A stretch of 29,892 nucleotides of DNA from Thermoplasmata archaeon. Its GTDB lineage: Archaea > Thermoplasmatota > E2 > DHVEG-1. The stretch spans positions 1 through 29,892 of the forward strand of contig QMTJ01000001.1 in assembly GCA_003651045.1 (NCBI GenBank). The letters are read 5' to 3'. This document shows, piece after piece, positions 1-8,605 of the stretch. Position 1 is the first letter of the stretch. Each line of letters begins with the position of its first letter. The notes below the pieces were generated by a model. That model saw only the letters and a program-made list of their open reading frames with translations. It ran no database searches and had not been told where the DNA came from. Both the position numbers and the translations under genes were made by a program.

Positions 1-100
1 CGATAAACGATAACATTTTTTAATTAACTATTCATTACATCTAATCAATGAGATAGAAGGGTAAAATATTTTTTCGTCTCATGTCGAAGAGGTGTTAGAC

Positions 101-1351
101 GTGTCAAGAAAAGTATGTATAGTTGGTGGAGCTACTACTCCTTTTGATTATGGACCAACAGGTTTTGAAAGCATTGAAGGTGGAGCAGCTGAATGTGTTA
201 GAGAAACCCAGAGGGATATACCTGATTTTTCTCTCAGGGATCTCGATTTGATGATTTATTCTCATTTCTCTGTACATTTTGGTCATCAGCTTTCTTCTGA
301 GTGGATTATCCATGATCATCTTGGTCTTGTAGGTGTTCCTCATTATAGAGTAGAGAATGGCGGTAACACGGGTGGTTCAGCATTATATGCTGCTGCTCTA
401 GCAGTTATGTCTGGTCATCATGATGTCGTTGGTATAGTTGGTTGGGAGACTATGGATTCTGTATCCCAGTCGCAGGGTAGTGAGTTTATAGCTATGGCAT
501 CTGATATCAGATATGAGCTCATGGTTGGTGGAATCTACCCGATTTATTATGCTGCCATGGCAAATAAATGGATGAAAGACAACAATGTCACTGAAGAAGA
601 TGTTGCAACTATTGGTGCTAAAAATAGGAATAATGCTATGGATAACCCAAAAGCTCAGTGGTACCGAAACGAACATAGATATATAACTGTAGATGATGTG
701 ATGAACTCACGTCTTATTTCTTATCCTATTAAAAAATATGATTGCTGCTTGATGACAAGAGGTGTTGCTTTTCTACTCGTATGCTCAGAGGAATATGCTA
801 AAAAAGTAAACCCAGATGGATATGTAACTATTGATGGAATAGGTCTCTCTAGTTGTACAATCCGTGCTGGTGACAGGTTGAATTTCCCAAGATGGAATGA
901 GTTATATGGACAGGGTTATCCTGAGATGACTGAGTTTGCTGCTTGTCGCAACTCTGCTGAGCAGGCTTATAAGATGGCTGGTATCGAAAACCCGTTGAAA
1001 GAGATTGATTTTGGTGAGATACACGATGCGTTTTCAACATCTGAAGCACAGATTTATAAAGCACTTGGTTTAGCTGATACCAATAATATTGCACAGTTTT
1101 TACGTGATGAGAGTACACATATGCATGGTGAAATACCTATGAACCCAGGCGGTGGACTAATGGGGTATGGTCACCCTGTTGGTGCAACAGGTGTTATGAG
1201 TGCTATTGAGTGTTTCTATCAGTTATCTGGTTTGATCCCAAAGAAACATCTTAGTAGAAAAACTGAGGTACCCGATGCCGAATGTGGGATAGTTAACAGT
1301 CACGCTGGTACAGGTACTAGTATTTCTAATTTTATTTTAAGGAGGCATTGA
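101..1351 (+). CDS. Thiolase-fold protein (SCP2-thiolase-like) lacking the nucleophilic Cys
   Basis: The protein has the thiolase-superfamily layout: the N-terminal motif VENGGNTGGSAL, then GEIHDAF near residue 308, then NPGGGLMGYGHPVGATG near 348-364. Functional thiolases usually read roughly VEAACASGGAAL at the first motif. By my eye alignment the acylated Cys falls on a Gly here, while the His residues of EIHD and GHPVG are kept. I chose the GTG at 101 because GAGGTG at 89-94 sits 6 nt upstream; a GTG at 92 would add three residues. The stop lies 6 nt before a DUF35 gene whose Shine-Dalgarno is inside the end of this gene, so the two are an operon. Thiolase/DUF35 pairs form complexes. The Cys-less steroid enzyme Ltp2-ChsH2 is an aldolase acting on CoA thioesters, so a C-C lyase or ligase on an acyl-CoA is more likely than classical thiolysis. 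The substrate is unknown. Confidence 0.85.
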   Translation: MSRKVCIVGGATTPFDYGPTGFESIEGGAAECVRETQRDIPDFSLRDLDLMIYSHFSVHFGHQLSSEWIIHDHLGLVGVPHYRVENGGNTGGSALYAAALAVMSGHHDVVGIVGWETMDSVSQSQGSEFIAMASDIRYELMVGGIYPIYYAAMANKWMKDNNVTEEDVATIGAKNRNNAMDNPKAQWYRNEHRYITVDDVMNSRLISYPIKKYDCCLMTRGVAFLLVCSEEYAKKVNPDGYVTIDGIGLSSCTIRAGDRLNFPRWNELYGQGYPEMTEFAACRNSAEQAYKMAGIENPLKEIDFGEIHDAFSTSEAQIYKALGLADTNNIAQFLRDESTHMHGEIPMNPGGGLMGYGHPVGATGVMSAIECFYQLSGLIPKKHLSRKTEVPDAECGIVNSHAGTGTSISNFILRRH

Positions 1352-1357
1352 ATAAAT

Positions 1358-2023
1358 ATGAGTAGAATAATTGCTAAGAATAAGAAAAAATATGCTGATG
1401 CACCTGTTTTTACAGAAAAAAAATCTTATAGGCCAGAAGGTGTTAAAGAAACTGGTCTTGCTTTTGTTGGTCATGAGATCTCTGATGATAGAAAGGTGAT
1501 GAACCAGTTTTTACATTATGACCAACTTTATACAATTAGACATGGTTGGAATAGCCCGTTTTTTATAGGGTTATTAGATGGTAAAATCCTTGGTACACGT
1601 TGCCCAAGATGTGGTGATACTTGGGTACCACCTAGGACTCATTGTTGGAATCTAGATTGTAACCTTCAACGTACAGAGTGGGTCGAAATGCCACTTACAG
1701 CGAGGGTTCATACTTGGACTGTCGCTGGTTGGAGTGGACGATCGTCTCTAAAAAGGTTACCTATTGTTTTAGTTTACGCTGTTATAGGTGATAGCAAAGT
1801 CGCTATTGCGAATGAACTCCATGGTATAGATCCATGGGATGTAGAGTTTGATATGCCTCTAAAAATTGTTTTTAAACCAAAAGAAGAACGAATAGGTGCC
1901 GTTACGGATTGGTATTTTGAACCAGCTGACAGCTGGGAACCTTCCCCGATGAATGAGGAGAAAGAACGGATTAAAAAACTTGTTGAACCAGTCTATGAAT
2001 GGGTGAAAACATTAAAAAAATAA
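1358..2023 (+). CDS. DUF35 OB-fold protein with rubredoxin-like zinc ribbon, partner of the thiolase-like protein
   Basis: This 221-residue protein has a Cys4 zinc ribbon (C82, C85, C96, C101; CPRCG then CWNLDC) followed by a beta-rich OB-fold segment (about 108-190), the arrangement of the DUF35 family. The N-terminal 70 residues are an extension before the usual helical and zinc-ribbon start. GGAGG near 1342 overlaps the end of the preceding gene, indicating coupled translation. DUF35 proteins are non-catalytic or substrate-gating subunits of thiolase-superfamily enzymes (for example archaeal acetoacetyl-CoA thiolase/HMG-CoA synthase complexes, BbsA-BbsB, ChsH2-Ltp2). The likely role is to hold the acyl-CoA for the neighbouring enzyme. 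The family call is firm and the substrate is unknown. Confidence 0.88.
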   Translation: MSRIIAKNKKKYADAPVFTEKKSYRPEGVKETGLAFVGHEISDDRKVMNQFLHYDQLYTIRHGWNSPFFIGLLDGKILGTRCPRCGDTWVPPRTHCWNLDCNLQRTEWVEMPLTARVHTWTVAGWSGRSSLKRLPIVLVYAVIGDSKVAIANELHGIDPWDVEFDMPLKIVFKPKEERIGAVTDWYFEPADSWEPSPMNEEKERIKKLVEPVYEWVKTLKK

Positions 2024-2040
2024 AAATAGAGGAGGTTAAG

Positions 2041-2047
2041 GTTTAAA
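2041..2047 (+). promoter_or_regulatory. Candidate TATA box of the amidohydrolase gene
   Basis: GTTTAAA lies about 30 nt before the ATG at 2075, and no Shine-Dalgarno lies directly before that ATG. This fits an archaeal promoter giving a leaderless or very short-leader transcript. GGAGG near 2031-2035 is too far upstream to serve this start. Confidence 0.35.
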
Positions 2048-2074
2048 CATTCTTTTTTTATTTACTTTATTTCA

Positions 2075-3091
2075 ATGGAATATGTAGCAGGAGCAATACT
2101 TACAATTGATGGTTTTAAAAAAGGTTACCTAGGTTTCGAGAATGGTAGAATAGTTGAAACTGGTACTGATCGGTCACCAGTTAAACCAGTTTGTAAAGGA
2201 CTGATAATACCTGGTTTAGTAAATATTCATACCCATATTGGTGACTCGTTTGTTAGGAAGAAAAACATTGATCTACCAAGGGATGTAGAATCACTTGTTG
2301 GTCCACCAGATGGTTTGAAACATCAACTATTAAGTAATGCTTCTGATGAGGAAATAGTAGAAGGTATGAAAGATTCTATTAACATTATGATAGAATCTGG
2401 CACATTTGTTTTTTGTGATTTTAGAGAAGGCGGTGTTCATGGTGTTACACTGTTGAAACAGGCATTAAATGATTATAAAGTTTCCCCAGTAGTTTTGTCT
2501 AGACCACAGGGTTTATGTTATGATCGCGATGAAATTGATTCTCTACTGAGGTGTTCACATGGTATTGGTGTTAGTAGTATCTCTGACTGGAGTTATACGG
2601 AGTTGGAGAAAATCGCGAAGCATACAAAAAGGAGGAAAAAGTTTTTTGCTCTTCATGCTTGTGAACGGGTGAGAGAAGATATTGATCTTATTCTTGATTT
2701 GAAACCTGATTTCCTAGTTCACATGGTTAAAGCAAATAGGGATGATCTATTACGTGTCAAGGATAATGATATACCTATTGTTTTATGTCCTCGTTCTAAC
2801 ATGTTTTTTGGTTTAAAACCTAATATAAAGGTTATGAAACAGGTTGGTGTTGATATATTACTTGGTACTGATAATGGTATGTTAAACTCACCGGTGATAG
2901 TTGATGAAGTAAAATTTTTAAAAAATCAATACTCTGATGTGTTTTCAACAGATGAACTTTTAAACATGGTTACATATAGGGCTAGGAAAGTTTTAAATTT
3001 AGATTGTGACATTCTCTGTCCCAATTCCAAAGCAGAGTTTGTAGTGTTACATGAGAAATCATTAAAGCCTTTGTACATATCTCTGGTTTAG
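2075..3091 (+). CDS. Amidohydrolase-family metal-dependent hydrolase (cytosine deaminase/ATZ-TRZ-like)
   Basis: The metal ligands of the amidohydrolase superfamily are all visible in order: HxH at H52/H54 (NIHTHIGD), H194 in LHACE, H216 in FLVHM, and D266 in LLGTDNG. CPRSN near 238-242 is also typical of the deaminase/chlorohydrolase branch. A short N-terminal beta segment (1-45) and a C-terminal strand (about 320-335) would form the usual composite domain around the barrel. At 338 residues it is shorter than typical ATZ/TRZ proteins (about 400-450). The enzyme should hydrolyse or deaminate a small ring or amide compound with one bound metal, but the substrate cannot be read from the sequence. 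It probably has its own promoter. It is unrelated in sequence to the hutI imidazolonepropionase elsewhere in the window except at superfamily level. Confidence 0.85.
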   Translation: MEYVAGAILTIDGFKKGYLGFENGRIVETGTDRSPVKPVCKGLIIPGLVNIHTHIGDSFVRKKNIDLPRDVESLVGPPDGLKHQLLSNASDEEIVEGMKDSINIMIESGTFVFCDFREGGVHGVTLLKQALNDYKVSPVVLSRPQGLCYDRDEIDSLLRCSHGIGVSSISDWSYTELEKIAKHTKRRKKFFALHACERVREDIDLILDLKPDFLVHMVKANRDDLLRVKDNDIPIVLCPRSNMFFGLKPNIKVMKQVGVDILLGTDNGMLNSPVIVDEVKFLKNQYSDVFSTDELLNMVTYRARKVLNLDCDILCPNSKAEFVVLHEKSLKPLYISLV

Positions 3092-3139
3092 AAGAAGGAA
3101 AATAAAAGAAGAAGCAGGATAAAATTTGAGGGATGAAAA

Positions 3140-3979
3140 GTGAAAGTAGAGGATGTGATGTCTAAGGATTTAATAGTGGGTTATGTTCCGGGTAGTGTTA
3201 GAGATGCTCTTCGTATCCTTGCGAAACATAATGTTTCAGGTATGCCTATTTTAAAAAAGGATAGTAAAATAGTAGCTGGTGTTGTAACTAGGAGTGACAT
3301 TTTTAAAAACCCTGAGGAGGATCAACTTGCCCTTATTATGACTAAGGATTTTCATTTTGTTGAAGGAGATCAAGATGTTGAAGAGGCTGCTAAATTGTTA
3401 TATGAACATAGGATTCATGGTTTACCTGTTCTTAATAAACGAAAAGAGTTAGTGGGTATTATAAGTCCAACTGACATTTTAAGGAATCTACCTATGGAGA
3501 TCGATGAAAATGTTGAACATTATTTCACTAACATAGTAGTACCAGTTTATCAGGAGACACCTATAAACATTGTAATGGAGATTATCAATGTTACACATGA
3601 GAATGCTTTACCAGTGTTAAACGATGAATGTAAACTCGCTGGTATTGTAACTGATGGTGACTTGTTTAAACTCAGCCATATACGTGAAAGCGTTTCTTCA
3701 ACAGATCTAGGTATGGGTGGTGATGAAGACGCTTGGACATGGGAAGGTATTAGAGACGCAGTGAGGCTACACTATGCTACATCTAAGGTTACCCTACCGC
3801 CTGTCCCGGTACGTGAGGTTATGGTTACTGAGGTTGTTAAAGCTTTTAAAAACACACGTGTCCATGAACTTGCTGAACAGATGGTTAAACATCATATTAG
3901 CCATGTACCAGTTGTTGACTCTGATGACCGATTAGTTGGTATGGTTACAGATATTGATCTTATGGCCTGTATGTTTTAA
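3140..3979 (+). CDS. Protein with four CBS domains
   Basis: Four CBS repeats are visible at about residues 3-58, 65-117, 128-178 and 223-277, each ending in a pattern such as VAGVVTRSDIF, LVGIISPTDIL, LAGIVTDGDLF or LVGMVTDIDLM. A 40-residue linker rich in Asp, Glu and Trp separates the third and fourth. There is no catalytic domain. CBS pairs form modules that bind adenosine nucleotides or S-adenosylmethionine, so a nucleotide-sensing regulatory role in the cytosol is inferred; the partner is unknown. The start is GTG at 3140, with GAGGGATG just upstream; an ATG at 3133 is out of frame and stops quickly. The gene lies 62 bp upstream of glycyl-tRNA synthetase, separated by a T/A-rich stretch that may end one transcript and start the next. 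Confidence 0.88.
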   Translation: MKVEDVMSKDLIVGYVPGSVRDALRILAKHNVSGMPILKKDSKIVAGVVTRSDIFKNPEEDQLALIMTKDFHFVEGDQDVEEAAKLLYEHRIHGLPVLNKRKELVGIISPTDILRNLPMEIDENVEHYFTNIVVPVYQETPINIVMEIINVTHENALPVLNDECKLAGIVTDGDLFKLSHIRESVSSTDLGMGGDEDAWTWEGIRDAVRLHYATSKVTLPPVPVREVMVTEVVKAFKNTRVHELAEQMVKHHISHVPVVDSDDRLVGMVTDIDLMACMF

Positions 3980-3989
3980 ATTCTATAAT

Positions 3990-4020
3990 CTTATTTCTTT
4001 TTTTAAAAAAATAAAAAAGA
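3990..4020 (+). terminator. T-tract/A-tract region, possible terminator of the CBS gene
   Basis: The gap before glycyl-tRNA synthetase holds a T7 run directly followed by A7 and another A-rich run, which can pair weakly. Archaeal termination relies mainly on T-rich tracts. The AT-rich stretch could equally contain the TATA element of the next gene. Confidence 0.3.
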
Positions 4021-4041
4021 GAAAAGCAACTTTGGAGATTC

Positions 4042-5709
4042 ATGTTTATGCCTCAAGATGTTTATGATAAAATTATGATGCTATGTAAAAGAAGAGGTTT
4101 TATCTATCCATCTTTTGACATTTATGGAGGAGTAGCAGGTTTTTATGACTATGGACCATTGGGTTCACAGGTTAAAAACAATATTGAAAACCTATGGAGA
4201 AGGTTTTATGTTTTAAAAGATGGATGTATTGAGATTAATACTCCAATAATAACACTATATGAGGTGTTGAAAGCATCTGGTCATGTTGATGAATTCACAG
4301 ATTTAACTGTGCATTGTGGAAAATGTAAACAGTTTTACAAAGTTGAGGATATCCTAGAAAAAGGAGTTAGTGTCGAAGAAGCATTGAAGAAAAACCTGTT
4401 AAGATGCCCCCGGTGTGGAATGGTTTTAAAAAATGTTTCCCCTGTTAATTTAATGTTTTCAACAAAAATAGGCATAGGCGAAGGTAGAAAAGCTTTTCTC
4501 AGACCAGAAACCGCACAGGGTATTTTCACAAATTTTCATTTTCTCTACAGATTTGCACGTGAAAAACTCCCCATAGGTGTTGTGCAAATAGGAAAAGGTT
4601 ATAGAAATGAGGTCTCACCACGTCAAGGTATAATCAGGTTGAGAGAGTTTTCTATGGCTGAAGCTGAAATATTTTTTGACCCAACGAATAAAACCCATTC
4701 AGACTTTGAAAAGGTCAAAGACAAAAAATTGTTTTTATTTGATAACGAGAAAGAGATGAAGTTATCTCTAAGGGAAGCCGTTAAAAACAAGGTAGTCGAT
4801 AATCAGGCGCTTGCTTATTATATGTATCTAACGCAGGAGTTTTTATTATCCGCGGGTGTAGATCCCAAAAAATTCCGTTTCCGTAAACATGCAAAGGATG
4901 AACTTGCTCATTATGCAAGAGAATGCTGGGATGCAGAGCTTTTTAGCGAACGTTTCGGCTGGGTGGAATGCGTAGGTATAGCTGATAGATCAGCTTATGA
5001 TCTTAGTTCACATATAAAATCTTCTGGTGTAGACATGTATGCTTTACGTAGATATGATAAAACAAAAACTGTGAAAAAGAAAAAAATAGTACCAAATATG
5101 AGTACTTTAGGTCCCTTGTTTAAAGAGAAAGCAGGGAGGATAAAAACATTATTGGAAAACATAGATGTAACCAGTGAGGTAGATGAAATCTCTGTTAATA
5201 TTGATGGTGAAAAAATAGAAATCCCTAAGGATTGTTATAAAATAGTTGAAACAGAGGAGAAAGTATCAGGTGAAAAATTTATACCACATGTTATAGAACC
5301 CTCTTATGGTATAGATAGGATTTTGTATATGATCCTGGAGCATAACTATATGGAGACTAAGAAAAAAGAAGAAGAATATAGGGTTTTAAGGTTGAAACCA
5401 GGGATTGCACCTGTTAAAACTGGTGTTTTTCCATTGGTTAACGATGATAAACTAGTTGAAATAGCTAAAAAAATAGATAACGATCTTAGAGACGCGGGTG
5501 TTATAACGTATTACGATGATAGTGGTAGTATCGGTAGACGTTATGCTCGTATGGATGAAATAGGTACACCGTTTTGTGTAACAGTTGATCATGATACAAT
5601 AGTGGATAACACTGTTACTATCAGGGATCGTGATACAACAAGACAGGTTAGGAAAAAAATCGAAGACGTAGTGGGTTATATAAAAGAAAAAATAGGGTTT
5701 TTAGTTTAG
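4042..5709 (+). CDS. glyS: Glycyl-tRNA synthetase, class II, archaeal/eukaryotic alpha2 type
   Basis: The enzyme charges tRNA-Gly with glycine using ATP in the cytosol. The N-terminus RRGFIYPSFDIYGGVAGFYD is characteristic of this family. A zinc-binding insertion carries C92, C95, C122 and C125. Class II motif 2 is at 187-209 (YRNEVSPRQG and REFSMAEAE), and motif 3 is in EPSYGIDRILY. An anticodon-binding domain fills the last 100 residues, including GSIGRRYARMDEIGTPFCV. The length of 555 residues is normal for archaea. Two in-frame ATGs are possible (4042 and 4048). GGAG at 4034-4037 gives 4 and 10 nt spacing respectively, so the second may be the real start and would remove only two residues. 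Confidence 0.97.
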   Translation: MFMPQDVYDKIMMLCKRRGFIYPSFDIYGGVAGFYDYGPLGSQVKNNIENLWRRFYVLKDGCIEINTPIITLYEVLKASGHVDEFTDLTVHCGKCKQFYKVEDILEKGVSVEEALKKNLLRCPRCGMVLKNVSPVNLMFSTKIGIGEGRKAFLRPETAQGIFTNFHFLYRFAREKLPIGVVQIGKGYRNEVSPRQGIIRLREFSMAEAEIFFDPTNKTHSDFEKVKDKKLFLFDNEKEMKLSLREAVKNKVVDNQALAYYMYLTQEFLLSAGVDPKKFRFRKHAKDELAHYARECWDAELFSERFGWVECVGIADRSAYDLSSHIKSSGVDMYALRRYDKTKTVKKKKIVPNMSTLGPLFKEKAGRIKTLLENIDVTSEVDEISVNIDGEKIEIPKDCYKIVETEEKVSGEKFIPHVIEPSYGIDRILYMILEHNYMETKKKEEEYRVLRLKPGIAPVKTGVFPLVNDDKLVEIAKKIDNDLRDAGVITYYDDSGSIGRRYARMDEIGTPFCVTVDHDTIVDNTVTIRDRDTTRQVRKKIEDVVGYIKEKIGFLV

Positions 5710-5725
5710 TTTGTTATAGTCTATG

Positions 5726-5734
5726 TTTTTTTTT
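5726..5734 (+). terminator. T9 tract ending glyS
   Basis: An uninterrupted run of nine T lies 17 nt after the glyS stop and overlaps the very end of the convergent PKD gene. It is a plausible archaeal U-tract terminator. There is no convincing hairpin. Confidence 0.4.
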
Positions 5735-7130
5735 ATTCTTCAATGACTCTAAACTTGTACATTGGTGAAAATAGGAAGTCAAACCATTTCTCATTGATGT
5801 ATGGGCTGATACCTATTTTGTATATTCCCACTATGTAGTACCCACCAGGTGTGTTTAAATCGTATTTGATTTTTTCACCAGTTCTATGGTTTATATAGCC
5901 AAGTTCTATCTTAGTGAGATCTACTTTTTCTTTTAATGATTCACCAGGTTGCAGTTCAATTGTCTCTGGGGGGCCTTGTATTTCACCAATATAATGTATT
6001 TTTTTATCATCTGGTGTTTTAAGTACAAAATCTAGTGTCCCGTATTCAAGTTTCATAATGTTTACTGTTACTGGATGATCATCATTGTTTGTTAATATAG
6101 CAGTTACATTTATTGATTCACCAGGTTTATATTCCTTTTTTTCTAGTTGTATATCAAAATGTAATGCTACACATTGTTTTTCTAATACGAAGTTAACTGT
6201 TTCTTCTTCATCTGATTCAACTTCCACGTTTTTTACCATCTCGGTTTTATATCTTGGTTTACTTGCTTTTACATCATAAACCCCTGGTTCTACTTCAATT
6301 TTATAGAGTCCTCGTTCATCTGTGTATGTCACATATATGGGTTCTATTTCTCCAGAGGTATAAACTTCTATTTTTGCACCAGGTATTGGTTTAAATAGGA
6401 ATACTGGTAGTATTGGATCTTCTCTAACCACACCTGCTATAACACCTGGTTTCACTGGTTCTTCACCTTTAACATTTACCTCTTTAATCACTGTACCAGT
6501 TGCACCATCATCATCAACCACAGTTAGAGTGACCTTATACAAACCAGCCACATTATACATATGAACAGGATTCTGCTCATCACTAACAAAACCATCACCA
6601 AAATCCCATTTCCAAGCAACAACAGATCCATCTTCATCCTTAGATTTATCCATGAAGTTAACATCCTCACCAACTAAGGGGTTCTCAGGTTCAAAAACAA
6701 AATTGGCCTCTGGCGGATGGTTTTCAGGTTCAACATCATTTATTTTTTCTATATGTATAAGCTCTATAGGTAAAGCATGGAATATAAATATATAACGTAT
6801 ACCTATTAAACTAACAAGTCTTTTATAAACAACTGTTGCTGTAAAATTTACTTTTAAATTATGTTGTTTAAACTCTTCAGGTAGATTCAATGGTAAATAT
6901 TTTTTAAAAAGTTTACCCATGAAATATGTCCCTCTGTCACCATGTATCAGGTATATCCCTTTATCATCCACAATGCAATGGGAAATCTTAAGACGTTTTA
7001 TAGTACCAGTATCTCTTATTATATTATCCTCGTTTAAAACACGAGTTTTTTTAGCTAATGCAACAGCAGATAGAGACGTAGACAGCAATACTATTACTAC
7101 AATCATGCTTAAATATTTTTTATATCTCAT
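5733..7130 (-). CDS. Secreted PKD-domain protein with carboxypeptidase-regulatory-like and BsuPI-like domains
   Basis: A signal peptide is clear (positive MRYKK, a hydrophobic core, SAVALAKK near residue 26). A unique region (30-135) is followed by a PKD domain (about 138-221, with WDFGDG and the ending VTLTVVDDDGATG). Next comes a carboxypeptidase regulatory-like beta-sandwich (228-317, with GLYKIEVEPGVYDVKAS). A C-terminal domain (322-465, with YKPGESINVTAILTNND and LQPGESLKEKVD) resembles the intracellular proteinase inhibitor BsuPI fold. No catalytic domain, C-terminal anchor or sorting motif is visible, so the protein is probably released or bound to the cell surface by contact. GAGGT 8 nt before the ATG supports the start. 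The role is likely adhesive or structural, perhaps protein-binding, and cannot be narrowed further. It lies downstream of the lysine genes on the same strand but has a 155 bp spacer with its own TATA candidate. Confidence 0.85.
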   Translation of the reverse strand: MRYKKYLSMIVVIVLLSTSLSAVALAKKTRVLNEDNIIRDTGTIKRLKISHCIVDDKGIYLIHGDRGTYFMGKLFKKYLPLNLPEEFKQHNLKVNFTATVVYKRLVSLIGIRYIFIFHALPIELIHIEKINDVEPENHPPEANFVFEPENPLVGEDVNFMDKSKDEDGSVVAWKWDFGDGFVSDEQNPVHMYNVAGLYKVTLTVVDDDGATGTVIKEVNVKGEEPVKPGVIAGVVREDPILPVFLFKPIPGAKIEVYTSGEIEPIYVTYTDERGLYKIEVEPGVYDVKASKPRYKTEMVKNVEVESDEEETVNFVLEKQCVALHFDIQLEKKEYKPGESINVTAILTNNDDHPVTVNIMKLEYGTLDFVLKTPDDKKIHYIGEIQGPPETIELQPGESLKEKVDLTKIELGYINHRTGEKIKYDLNTPGGYYIVGIYKIGISPYINEKWFDFLFSPMYKFRVIEE

Positions 7131-7227
7131 TTTTCATTACCTCTTTTTTTTATTTTAATCAAATATTATTTCTTTTCTAAATTTTTTATGTTTTTTTATT
7201 ATATAAATTATTCTATGTATAATTATA

Positions 7228-7237
7228 GTTTATAAAC
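7228..7237 (-). promoter_or_regulatory. Candidate TATA box of the PKD protein gene
   Basis: The palindrome GTTTATAAAC lies in the 155 bp spacer between the end of the aminotransferase gene and the PKD gene. Used on the minus strand it would give a leader of roughly 70 nt. The rest of the spacer is AT-rich with no recognisable element. Confidence 0.3.
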
Positions 7238-7285
7238 TTTTCTTTACAAATAATATCATAAAAAATTGTTTTTACCCTGTGAGAC

Positions 7286-8605
7286 CTAAAACGTTTTAAG
7301 CGTCTCGTCTAATATTTCAAGGATTTTATCGATTTCTTGAGATGATATAATAAGAGGTGGTCTGAATCTAAGTGTTTTTTCACCGCATCCTAGTATTACT
7401 AAACCATTAGCATATAATTTGTTTTTTAACTCATCTCTTCTCTTAGGATTAGGGAGATCAAAAGCGCACATAAGACCGCGCCCGCGAACATTAGATATTA
7501 TATTAGGATATTTATCACCTAACCTTGTAAGTTCCTCTAATAAATGTTTACCTTGTACTTCTGCGTTTTTAACAAGTTTTTCTTCCTTGATTACTTCGAG
7601 ATATTTCTGGCATCTAACCATGTCAACAAGGTTTCCACCCCATGTAGAGTTAATACGGCTTGAAACCTTGAAAACATTATCTTTTACTTCATCAACACGT
7701 GAAGTAACCATGATCCCGCATACTTGTGCTTTTTTACCGAAAGCTATTATATCTGGTTTAAAATCAAAATGTTCATAAGCCCACATTTTACCTGTGAGTC
7801 CTACACCTGTTTGTACTTCATCAAGTATAAACATGATCTCATGCTCATCACAGAGTCTACGTAGTTCATGGAAAAACTCTTTACGGAAATGATTATCCCC
7901 GCCTTCACCCTGTATTGGCTCTATTATAAGAGCCGCTATATCATCAGGGTTATCAGATACTGCTTTTTCAATCTCAGATACAGCTTGTTTCTCTAAATTT
8001 TGAACCTTTCTAAGGTTTTTTTCGTTTAATGGAAACGTGATTTTTGGGTTAGTAACCCTTGGCCATTTAAATTTTGGGAAATATTTTGTTTTATCAAGAT
8101 TGAATGTATTAGTCATAGAAAGGGTATACCCTGTCCGTCCATGGAATGCTTCTTTAAAATGTATAACTTGGTTACCTAACTCTTGTTTTTTACCGTTTTC
8201 AAAGTTTTTACGTATTTTCCAGTCAAAAGCTGTTTTCAGACCGTTTTCTACAGCTAATGCACCACCACTTACGAAAAACAGGTGTTTAAAATAACTGGGG
8301 ACAGCATGTTTCACGAAACTATCGACGAATTCTGCCATTTCAACAGTGTATACATCTGAGTTAGTTGGTTTATTCACTGCTACTTCACCGATTTTTTTTA
8401 TAAACTCAGGGTTTGATAGTTTCGGGTGGTTGCATCCTAATGGCGCTGAGGCAAAAAAGGAGAAACAATCGAGTAAATATTTATTATGACGTGAGTCATA
8501 TATTTTACATCCCTTACTTTTTTTTAAATCCAGAACGAGGTCGAAACCATCTACAAGTATGTATCTGGATAATGTTGCATGGACGTTTTTTGGTTGAACT
8601 GTCAT
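7286..8605 (-). CDS. lat: L-lysine 6-aminotransferase (lysine epsilon-aminotransferase, class III PLP enzyme)
   Basis: The enzyme transfers the epsilon-amino group of lysine to 2-oxoglutarate, giving 2-aminoadipate 6-semialdehyde and glutamate. The sequence is close to the mycobacterial and actinobacterial LAT family along its whole length: LVDGFDLVLDL, NKPTNSDVYTVEMA, FFVSGGALAVENGLK, AFHGRTGYTLS, EPIQGEGGD, LDEVQTGVGLTG, SRINSTWGGN and RFRPPL. The PLP lysine is in AFGKKAQVCG (Lys 297 or 298 counted from the upstream ATG). An ATG at 8623 would add six residues. I prefer 8605 because GGAGG lies about 11 nt before it, inside the longer reading. The gene sits 3' of saccharopine dehydrogenase and lysine-ketoglutarate reductase, which make the same semialdehyde by another route. 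An aminotransferase of related substrate range is possible, but the similarity to LAT is strong. Confidence 0.93.
   Translation of the reverse strand: MTVQPKNVHATLSRYILVDGFDLVLDLKKSKGCKIYDSRHNKYLLDCFSFFASAPLGCNHPKLSNPEFIKKIGEVAVNKPTNSDVYTVEMAEFVDSFVKHAVPSYFKHLFFVSGGALAVENGLKTAFDWKIRKNFENGKKQELGNQVIHFKEAFHGRTGYTLSMTNTFNLDKTKYFPKFKWPRVTNPKITFPLNEKNLRKVQNLEKQAVSEIEKAVSDNPDDIAALIIEPIQGEGGDNHFRKEFFHELRRLCDEHEIMFILDEVQTGVGLTGKMWAYEHFDFKPDIIAFGKKAQVCGIMVTSRVDEVKDNVFKVSSRINSTWGGNLVDMVRCQKYLEVIKEEKLVKNAEVQGKHLLEELTRLGDKYPNIISNVRGRGLMCAFDLPNPKRRDELKNKLYANGLVILGCGEKTLRFRPPLIISSQEIDKILEILDETLKTF

Noticed and set aside
92..1351. Annotating the first gene as acetyl-CoA acetyltransferase
   Set aside because: The nucleophilic Cys of thiolases is not visible at the expected motif, so only a thiolase-fold call is made.
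7419..7778. A 119-residue plus-strand ORF opposite the lysine aminotransferase gene
   Set aside because: It is antisense to a well-supported conserved gene, has no ribosome-binding site and has no recognisable motif. The same holds for other antisense frames in long genes, such as 27402-27758.
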